Shown one piece after another: positions 58,354 to 64,000 of a DNA stretch of 64,000 nucleotides. The notes under the pieces were generated by a model. That model had not been told where the DNA came from, did not search any database, and was given only the letters and a program-made list of their open reading frames with translations. The translations under genes and the position numbers were made by a program. Every line of letters begins with the position of its first letter. The first letter of the stretch is position 1. The DNA is taken from positions 310,001 to 374,000 of the forward strand of contig JAGTJU010000001.1 of assembly GCA_022184915.1 (NCBI GenBank), given 5' to 3'. This DNA comes from Myxococcales bacterium (GTDB taxonomy: Bacteria > Myxococcota_A > Polyangia > Fen-1088).

Positions 58354-59244
58354 TCAGGTCGAGGCGCGGGCGCCCACCACCCGCTCGATGCCACCCAGAT
58401 CCTTACACACGAAGGGCGCTTCGAGGCCCGCGGCAAGGCAGGCTTGCACCACGGCATGGGCTTGCCCCTGACCGAGCTCGAGCAGCAGGAGCCCGCCGGG
58501 CTGAAGGTGCGCGGGTGCCGCCGCCACGAGCTCGCGAATCAGGTCGAGCCCATCCGGCCCGCCGTCGAGGGCCGCCCGAGGTTCACGGTTGACCTCCAGG
58601 CTGAGCGTCGCGATGTCGGCCGTGGGGATGTAGGGCAGGTTGGCCACGACGAAATCGAAGGGGCGGTGGGACGCAACCGGCGCCAGCAAATGGCCCTGGT
58701 GAAAGGAGATCTCCACGCCATTGCGAGCGGCGTTGCCCCGGGCCACGTCCAAGGCGGCGGCCGATTGATCCGTGGCCCACACCTTCGCCTGCGGGCGGGC
58801 CTTCGCCACCGCGACGGCGATCGCGCCGGAGCCCGTGCCGATGTCCACCACCGTGGCGGGCCGGTCTTTGGGCAGCCGTTCGAGCAGCGCTTCGACCAGG
58901 GTCTCGGTGTCGGGGCGGGGCACGAGCACGTCGGGCGTCACTTTGTAAGGCAAGCCCCAGAACTCCTTCTCTCCCGTGATATACGCCACCGATTCGCCTT
59001 CTTGCCGCCGCCGGACCACGTCCCGAATCGCCGCGAGGCGTTCGCCGGTGAGCAGCTCGTTCGAGCGAACGTAAAGGTCGATGCGTCGGGCGTCGAGCGC
59101 ATGCGCGATGAGCAGCTCGGCGTCGAGCCTCGGGGTGGAAAGGCCCCGCTCGGTGAACCGCTGCGTGGTCCACCCGAGCACCTCGAGAATGGTCCAGTCT
59201 GGGCGGCGCTGAGAGGGGGGCGAGGAAGACACCGGCGGCATCAT
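58354..59244 (-). CDS. prmC: Peptide chain release factor N5-glutamine methyltransferase
   Basis: PrmC methylates the GGQ glutamine of release factors. The 296-residue protein has the N-terminal helical domain (RLDAELLIAHAL), the VLVPRPDTETLVE segment, VVDIGTGSGAIAVAVA (SAM loop) and a substrate motif read NLPY instead of the usual NPPY (VVANLPYIP). No prfA is adjacent in the window. ATG 59244 or 59241. Confidence 0.93.
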   Translation of the reverse strand: MMPPVSSSPPSQRRPDWTILEVLGWTTQRFTERGLSTPRLDAELLIAHALDARRIDLYVRSNELLTGERLAAIRDVVRRRQEGESVAYITGEKEFWGLPYKVTPDVLVPRPDTETLVEALLERLPKDRPATVVDIGTGSGAIAVAVAKARPQAKVWATDQSAAALDVARGNAARNGVEISFHQGHLLAPVASHRPFDFVVANLPYIPTADIATLSLEVNREPRAALDGGPDGLDLIRELVAAAPAHLQPGGLLLLELGQGQAHAVVQACLAAGLEAPFVCKDLGGIERVVGARAST

Positions 59245-59338
59245 GCACGACCGCAGGCGCTGGGCTCAAGGCCGGCGCCCGAGAAACGTTCCCGCCGCTT
59301 GGGGGCGCACGCAGGAGCCGCGTGTCCGCAGGGAGGCC

Positions 59339-59656
59339 TCACCGGATGCGCAGCCGCTCGACCGGGACGCCGCCTTTGAGATGGCTCTCCACGATCTCGG
59401 AGACGTCGTCCGGGGTCACGCTGCCGTACCAAACTTGCTCGGGGTAGACCACCACCGTGACCCCATGTTCGCACTGGTCCAAACACCCCGCGGCGTTGGC
59501 GCGCATGGTGGCGCGGAGCCCTTCCTCGAACACTGCCTTTTTGAAGGCTTCGCGGACCTTTTCTGCACCTTTCGAGGCGCAGCAGCCCTTGGGGTTCGCC
59601 GGGTCGCGGCGGTTCGTGCAAATGAAAACGTGTCGCTCGAGGTGGGGCTCGGCCAT
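59339..59656 (-). CDS. Thioredoxin-like [2Fe-2S] ferredoxin
   Basis: The 105-residue protein has the four conserved Cys of the small ferredoxin family: HVFICTNRR at the N-terminus, PKGCCASKG, RANAAGCLDQCEHGV with GVTVVVYPEQVWYG. This matches the NuoE-like, thioredoxin-fold 2Fe-2S proteins of bacteria. It probably transfers electrons; no partner is visible. The start is ATG 59656; it lies 94 bases downstream of prmC on the same strand. Confidence 0.9.
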   Translation of the reverse strand: MAEPHLERHVFICTNRRDPANPKGCCASKGAEKVREAFKKAVFEEGLRATMRANAAGCLDQCEHGVTVVVYPEQVWYGSVTPDDVSEIVESHLKGGVPVERLRIR

Positions 59657-59977
59657 GGGCGCACAGGTTAGCAGGGGGAGCCGCGGGAGGCAGGTACGCG
59701 CCGGGGGCGGGCCGGGAATGAGGGAGACGGCCGACGGGTTCCACTCGCACAGCCGCGCCTGCTAGGCTGAGCGCATTCACCCGGCCGCGCCGGCTCGTCG
59801 CTTTGCCATGTTCCTTCTTCCCTCCGCCCGACACGATGCCGCCCTCGGCCGCGACAGCGCGAGGCGGCCCCTTGTGACCTTGGCGGCCGTGCGCCGGCGC
59901 TGCGGCGTGGGCAAGGCCGTGCCGCGCACGCGCCGCCCGAACGACCGGCGGAGGGCCCCTTAGCCGTGCAGCTCAAA
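59657..59977. other. 321-base intergenic region
   Basis: This GC-rich gap separates the divergent ferredoxin and rhodanese-like genes, so it must carry both promoters; none is clear by eye. A 51-codon basic frame (59808-59963) is open but lacks a ribosome-binding site and looks unconvincing. Confidence 0.5.
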
Positions 59978-60514
59978 ATGGCGAAGCTGCTCGGACGTAC
60001 GGCCTTTTTGACGATCCTCGGGGCGCTGGCGGGGCTCATCCTGAACGGCCTGCGGCCTGACGGGGTGGCCTTGCGGGCCGCGCCCCCTGCCGCTGTCTGC
60101 AAGGCCCCCGATGCGGTTCGTCCCGTCGAACGCCTCTCCCCGGAGCAGGCCAACAGCCTGTGCGCCGATCCCACGGTGCTGGTCGCCGACGCGCGGTCGT
60201 CCACGGCGTTTGCCGCTGGGCACGTCGCGGGCGCGGTCCATCTGCCGTGCGCGGCCCCGGGTGGTCTGGCCTCCGAGGTGCCTCGGATCCTGCAAAATCG
60301 GAAAACCGTGGTGGTCTATGGCGACGACACCGAAGACGCGTTGGCGGTAGCCGATGGTTTGCGCCGCCGGAACAGCAACACGAGCTTGCGCGTGGCCGTC
60401 ATCGAGGGTGGGTTTTCGGCCTGGGATCAAGCGGGCTTCGCGTGTTCCTCCGGGCCGTGTCCCGAGTGCTCCGAAGGGCGCCACGAACATGCCCCCGGGG
60501 AGGCGGTACCGTGA
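59978..60514 (+). CDS. Rhodanese-like domain protein, apparently without catalytic Cys
   Basis: Start ATG 59978 (MAKLLGRTAFLTILGALAG) gives an N-terminal helix or signal anchor. Residues ~48-155 form a rhodanese domain (VLVADARSSTAFAAGHVAGAVHLPC, VIEGGFSAWDQAGF). The active-site loop reads VVVYGDDTEDAL, with Gly where Cys is needed, so sulfurtransfer is unlikely. A Cys cluster (CSSGPCPEC) follows near the C-terminus. It overlaps the MauE gene by four bases, as the head of a four-gene operon. A redox-scaffold or metal-binding role is a guess. Confidence 0.85.
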   Translation: MAKLLGRTAFLTILGALAGLILNGLRPDGVALRAAPPAAVCKAPDAVRPVERLSPEQANSLCADPTVLVADARSSTAFAAGHVAGAVHLPCAAPGGLASEVPRILQNRKTVVVYGDDTEDALAVADGLRRRNSNTSLRVAVIEGGFSAWDQAGFACSSGPCPECSEGRHEHAPGEAVP

Positions 60515-60984
60515 GTCAAGGCACGCAGGCGGTCGTTTCCTTGCGAAGGGACGGGGGGCCAACGGGGCGCGCGGTTCTCGCGTTCCTCTTGCGTCTGGGT
60601 TTGGGCGGGCTGTTCATGCTCGCCGGTTTTCTGAAGGCCCGAGACCCTTCGCGCTTCGCGCTCGAGATTTCGAACTACCAGCTGATGCGTGAGGGCGTGT
60701 CGGCGGTGGCCGCCATGCTGCCTGCGATCGAGATCGTGGCGGGCCTGGCCTTGGTCGTGTTGCCTCGACCCTGGCGCCACGCTGCCGCCACCTTGATTGG
60801 TATCATGCTGGCCATGTTCACGGTGGCGGTGGGCTCTGCCTATTTCAGAGGCATCAACATCGATTGTGGCTGCTTTGGTGGTGCCGAAGCTCCCATCACG
60901 GGCCTGACTCTCCTGCGCAACCTGGGGCTGCTCGCGGCCGCGGGTCTGACCGTGTGGCTAGACACCCCGCGGTCGCGCCGATGA
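60511..60984 (+). CDS. MauE/DoxX-family redox-associated membrane protein
   Basis: GTG 60511 overlaps the previous stop (GTGA) and has GGGGAGGCGG upstream. The 157-residue protein has four helices and the MauE-type motif IDCGCFGG between helices 3 and 4, with LGGLFMLAGFLKARDPSRFA at the start. MauE-like proteins are thought to help disulfide or redox maturation of exported proteins. Coupling to the rhodanese-like gene supports a redox role, though the target is unknown. Confidence 0.88.
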   Translation: MSQGTQAVVSLRRDGGPTGRAVLAFLLRLGLGGLFMLAGFLKARDPSRFALEISNYQLMREGVSAVAAMLPAIEIVAGLALVVLPRPWRHAAATLIGIMLAMFTVAVGSAYFRGINIDCGCFGGAEAPITGLTLLRNLGLLAAAGLTVWLDTPRSRR

Positions 60985-61829
60985 GCGCGTCCGAGGGCCA
61001 GCCCGAGGCCTGGGGGCCACGCCTGCAGCCGCTGACGGCGATGGCACCGGCGGCGTGCCGGGCCCTGCGCGGGGTGGCTTTCGATGTCGACGACACCGTG
61101 ACCGCCGACGGCCGGCTGGAGCTCGAGGCCTACGACGCCCTGTGGCGCCTCGCCCGGGCGGGGCTGCGCCTGATTGCGCTGACGGGGCGGCCCCTCGGGT
61201 GGGCCGACGTGGTCGCGCGCCAGTGGCCGGTGGATGTGGCGGTGGGCGAAAACGGCGCAGGCTGGGTGTACCGGGCGGGGCCCGCGTCGGCGCAGTTCAT
61301 CGAAGGATACTTCGATCCTCCCGAGGTCCGGGCAGACCAGCAACGTCGTTTGGCCGCGCTCTGTACGGAAGTGGCCCGTACGCTTCCCGATGTGTTGCTG
61401 GCTTCGGATCAGCGGGCGCGCCGTTGCGATGTGGCCTTCGACGTGGGTGAGACCGCCGCGATCGCGCCGGCCACCCTCGCCCGCCTACAGGCCGCGATCG
61501 AAGCCGCCGGAGCGCGCTGCTCGGTCTCGAGCGTGCATGCCCACGCGGTGTTCGGCACGTGGGACAAGGCCCGCGGGTTGGTGCGCGCCGCTGCCGAGGC
61601 CCTGGGGGACGATGTGGCCGCGGATCGGGCGCGCTGGATGTTCGTGGGTGATAGTGGCAACGACGCTGCGGCGTTTGCGTATTTCCCGCTCTCCGTGGGT
61701 GTGGCGAATGTCCGCGCGCACCTGCCGCGTTTGCCCGTACCGCCCGCGTTCGTCACGGACGCGCCGCGGGGGGCCGGCTTTGCAGAGGCGGCGTCGTGGC
61801 TTCTTCGCCACCGCGCCGGGGCGTCATGA
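60981..61829 (+). CDS. HAD-superfamily hydrolase (Cof-like)
   Basis: The 282-residue protein has the HAD motifs FDVDDTVT (motif I), LTGRPLGWADVV (II), the Lys region GTWDKARG (III) and GDSGNDAAAF (IV). The order fits IIB/Cof-type sugar or nucleotide phosphatases (SPP-like). The substrate is unknown. ATG 60981 overlaps the MauE stop (ATGA), and its own stop overlaps the next gene. Confidence 0.9.
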   Translation: MSASEGQPEAWGPRLQPLTAMAPAACRALRGVAFDVDDTVTADGRLELEAYDALWRLARAGLRLIALTGRPLGWADVVARQWPVDVAVGENGAGWVYRAGPASAQFIEGYFDPPEVRADQQRRLAALCTEVARTLPDVLLASDQRARRCDVAFDVGETAAIAPATLARLQAAIEAAGARCSVSSVHAHAVFGTWDKARGLVRAAAEALGDDVAADRARWMFVGDSGNDAAAFAYFPLSVGVANVRAHLPRLPVPPAFVTDAPRGAGFAEAASWLLRHRAGAS

Positions 61830-62842
61830 AAGCTCGGGTTCGGGAGCGCTCTTCGGGGTTCATGCCGGCGTTCGGTCTGCGTAACGCCCACGTGCAGACG
61901 ATCTGGCCCTCGCTTCTGCGCCGTCCCCCTCGTCTGCAGCTCGAGCGGCTGGCCTTGCCCCGCCCCGATGGTGAGGGCGTCGTGGATCTCGTGAGCTTGC
62001 CCCTGCGGCCTGGCGCGCCCGGCGTGCTGCTGCTCCACGGGCTTGAAGGCTCGGCGCGCTCGCCTTACGTGCGAGGCTTGCTGGCGGCCGTGGAGGCCGC
62101 GGGGTGGAACGGCGCCGTGCTCGAGTTCCGTTCGTGCGGCCCTAGTATGTTGCAAAGCGCGGTGCTCTACCACTCGGGAAAAACCGACGAGATCGATGCG
62201 GCCGTGAAGCACCTGCAAGACCGATGGCCCAACGTGCCTCTCGCGGCCTGTGGTTTTTCGCTGGGGGGCAACGCCCTTCTCAAGTGGATGGCCGAGCGCG
62301 CCGAGTCCTGTCCCTTGATCGCCGCGGTGGCGGTCTCCGTGCCCTTCGACTTGGCAGCCTGTGCCGCGCGCCTCGACGGTGAGACGTTTTTTTCGCGTCT
62401 TTATCGCAAGCATTTTCTGAGGTCGCTCAAACTCAAGGCGGTTCATGTGGCCACACGGTTCCCCACGCCATTTACCGCGGAGGCCGTGCGGGCCTGCCGC
62501 ACCTTTCGTGAGTTTGATGAGCTCGTCACTGCGCCTCTGTTCGGCTTCGCTTCGGCCGCCGACTATTGGGCCCGCAATAGCTCAGCCGCCTACTTGTCGC
62601 GTGTGCCCGTGCCCACGTGTCTCGTCAGCGCGAAGGACGATCCCTTCATTCCCCACACCGTCATACCCATGGACGCGATCGAGGCCAACCCGCACCTCGA
62701 GCTGCGTCTTTACGCGCGCGGAGGACATGCAGGCTTTCTTTCTGGGTGGCCCTGGCGCTTGCGCTACCACGTCGAGCCCACCACGCTTGCCTTCCTCGAC
62801 GCGCATTTTCAGAGGCGCTTTCAGGCGTCGTTCGCGTCCTGA
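61826..62842 (+). CDS. YheT-family alpha/beta hydrolase
   Basis: ATG 61826 overlaps the HAD stop. The ~338-residue protein has the YheT hallmarks: FRSCG, the nucleophile elbow GFSLGGN, VSAKDDPFIP (Asp) and RGGHAGFL (His). The N-terminal NAHVQTIWPSLLRR is also typical. The family includes esterases but the natural substrate is not known. A T-rich hairpin overlapping the stop may terminate the operon. Confidence 0.92.
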   Translation: MKARVRERSSGFMPAFGLRNAHVQTIWPSLLRRPPRLQLERLALPRPDGEGVVDLVSLPLRPGAPGVLLLHGLEGSARSPYVRGLLAAVEAAGWNGAVLEFRSCGPSMLQSAVLYHSGKTDEIDAAVKHLQDRWPNVPLAACGFSLGGNALLKWMAERAESCPLIAAVAVSVPFDLAACAARLDGETFFSRLYRKHFLRSLKLKAVHVATRFPTPFTAEAVRACRTFREFDELVTAPLFGFASAADYWARNSSAAYLSRVPVPTCLVSAKDDPFIPHTVIPMDAIEANPHLELRLYARGGHAGFLSGWPWRLRYHVEPTTLAFLDAHFQRRFQASFAS

Positions 62843-62851
62843 GCGTTTTTT
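62821..62851 (+). terminator. Candidate intrinsic terminator of the rhodanese-YheT operon
   Basis: TCAGG (62821-62825) pairs with CCTGA (62838-62842), followed by GCG and six T residues (62846-62851). The stem is short, and it overlaps the last codons and stop of the hydrolase gene. Confidence 0.45.
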
Positions 62852-62898
62852 CGTGCGACATTCCTCCGCGGCGTCGTCCACCAAGCGGAGGACAAATC

Positions 62899-64000
62899 AT
62901 GTCGAAACGAATCGCGATGCTTCTGGCGCCCTGCTTGGCCATGGGTGCACTCGGTGGGGGCTGTGGGGCCCCGTCTGCGGAGGAAACGACCCTGCAGTCG
63001 TTGGCTCTCATCTCACCGAACGGTGAATTCTACAACGCCGATTCCGATGTCATCAGCGCGCTGACGGCTGCGGATAGCGAACCGCTCGAGTGGTACATGG
63101 GTGGCCTTTACACGGGCATCACGGCCGTGGCGGAGAGCGGTCGCACCGCCGCCAAGCTCCGGCATAGCAACGCCTGGTGCTATAGCGGCATCGCCTCGAA
63201 CGCCTTGCTGACACAGGTGCAGGGGCCCGGTGTCGTCCGTTTCGTCGCGAAGTCCGATGCGCCTGCGGCCGCTCTGGCCCACAAGTTCGTGGTGTTCGAT
63301 GCCAACGATACGAAGGTCAGTGAGACCCTCATTGCTTCGAACACGTTCGCCACGTACGAGGTCGAGATCGGCCCAGGCACGCAGAAGCTGATGTGGACCG
63401 ACGCGCGGAGCGCCGAGGATTCCCGCTGTGACTGGTCCGTGTTCGTCGACGAGTTCCAGGTGTTGCCGATCGTTCCCGTGGCAACGGTAGAAGCCGGGGC
63501 AGACATGCCGGGACGCTGGGTGGTTTTTCCTGGCAACGGTGGCGTCAGCAAGTCGACCGAATCGCATGATGGGTTCGGCTCCATGAAGATCACGCACGCG
63601 AACGGCTGGTGTTTTGGCGGTGGTCCCTCGGTCGAGACGGAAACGAAGGTCGTGGGGCCCGGCAAGCTCTCCTTCTGGGCCAAAACGGATCTGCCGGAAG
63701 ATGGCGCCATTCACATGATGGGCGTCTTCAACGAGGCCGGCACGCAGATCGCCAGTGTGACGGGGCTCCTGACGACCTCGTGGGAGTACTTCGAGGAAGA
63801 CCTCGGCCCGGGCATTTTCACGGTGCGTTGGCTCGGGGGCCAAAGCCGGGAAGACTCTCGCTGTTCATGGTCCGTGTTCATGGACGAGTTCAAGGTGGCC
63901 AACGATCAGCTCTTTGCGCCCACGACCGGCGACATCGTCATCGAGGCCGAGACCTACAAAGAGAGCCGCAGCCGCGGCGACGTTCACAAGTGGAGCACCG
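62899..64000 (+). CDS. Lipoprotein with 145-residue repeats (3' truncated)
   Basis: ATG 62899 follows GCGGAGGACAAATC and gives MSKRIAMLLAPCLAMGALGG with lipobox near GGGC (~25). The frame is still open at the right edge. Two repeats end EDSRCDWSVFVDEFQV (residue ~173) and EDSRCSWSVFMDEFKV (~318), exactly 145 residues apart; each also has an Ala/Gly-Trp-Cys block (SNAWCYSG, ANGWCFGG). The second unit begins VEAGADMPGRW and a third starts IEAETYKES at the edge, resembling the IEAE start of CBM6-type beta-sandwiches. A surface carbohydrate-binding role is inferred, not shown. Confidence 0.85.
   Translation, partial: MSKRIAMLLAPCLAMGALGGGCGAPSAEETTLQSLALISPNGEFYNADSDVISALTAADSEPLEWYMGGLYTGITAVAESGRTAAKLRHSNAWCYSGIASNALLTQVQGPGVVRFVAKSDAPAAALAHKFVVFDANDTKVSETLIASNTFATYEVEIGPGTQKLMWTDARSAEDSRCDWSVFVDEFQVLPIVPVATVEAGADMPGRWVVFPGNGGVSKSTESHDGFGSMKITHANGWCFGGGPSVETETKVVGPGKLSFWAKTDLPEDGAIHMMGVFNEAGTQIASVTGLLTTSWEYFEEDLGPGIFTVRWLGGQSREDSRCSWSVFMDEFKVANDQLFAPTTGDIVIEAETYKESRSRGDVHKWST

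Noticed and set aside
59808-59963. Basic 51-codon frame in the intergenic gap
   Set aside because: No ribosome-binding site, Arg-rich as expected for a random high-GC frame, and no relation to neighbours.

Overview
The window is a high-GC bacterial chromosome segment that reads like a member of the Myxococcota (former Deltaproteobacteria). That assignment is an inference from gene style: two Hanks-type Ser/Thr kinases with TPR or ATPase tails, a PP2C phosphatase, PEGA-domain proteins, a DUF4388-J-domain-TPR protein, a PilZ protein next to several c-di-GMP enzymes, and many cysteine-rich lipoproteins (EGF-like, HAF-repeat, beta-helix with a DxDxDG calcium motif). No rRNA, tRNA, CRISPR array, prophage or insertion sequence was recognised. 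Coding density is high, and most gaps are below 200 bases.

Layout. 1-4 kb: a 5'-truncated Cys-rich/HAF-repeat protein, a PEGA protein, an inverted truncated copy of its C-terminus, and a small lipoprotein whose start is out of frame. 4-15.4 kb: a HEAT-like exported protein, leuB, a histidine kinase coupled to a REC-GGDEF diguanylate cyclase, nadE, a RelA/SpoT-domain protein, glnE and a lipoprotein methyltransferase. 15.4-21 kb: a PP2C phosphatase, a DAG-kinase-family lipid kinase, DUF4388-J-TPR, and a cluster of an unknown 111-aa protein, a PilZ protein and a lipoprotein. 21-26 kb: gatCAB, an AlkD-like protein and a PHP phosphoesterase. 26-36.7 kb: a beta-helix lipoprotein, a PEGA protein, Ser/Thr kinase-TPR, a repeat lipoprotein, a phosphopantetheinyl transferase, DoxX, and kinase-ATPase. 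36.8-48 kb: metH, an EGF-array lipoprotein, a beta-CASP nuclease, a hotdog thioesterase, hemJ, an mscL-DUF481 fusion, coaE, engB and rimI. 48-58 kb: a two-component pair, def, an MFS transporter, gltX, GGDEF-EAL and a GT2 synthase. 58-64 kb: prmC, a 2Fe-2S ferredoxin-like protein, a four-gene overlapping operon (inactive rhodanese, MauE, HAD, YheT hydrolase) and a 3'-truncated lipoprotein with 145-residue repeats.

How the genes work together. Housekeeping genes cover translation (gltX, gatCAB, def, prmC, engB, rimI) and cofactor or nitrogen metabolism (nadE, coaE, hemJ, metH, glnE, leuB). Regulation leans on c-di-GMP: REC-GGDEF makes it, GGDEF-EAL can make or break it, PilZ reads it, and a membrane glycan synthase lies divergent to the EAL protein. 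Ser/Thr phosphorylation is the second strand.

The least expected items are the in-frame MscL/zinc-ribbon/DUF481 fusion at 45121-46449, two lipoproteins whose signal peptides are broken by one base at A4/T4 tracts with a third similar break in a gene fragment, an inverted truncated PEGA paralogue, and tandem repeats in the terminal lipoprotein.
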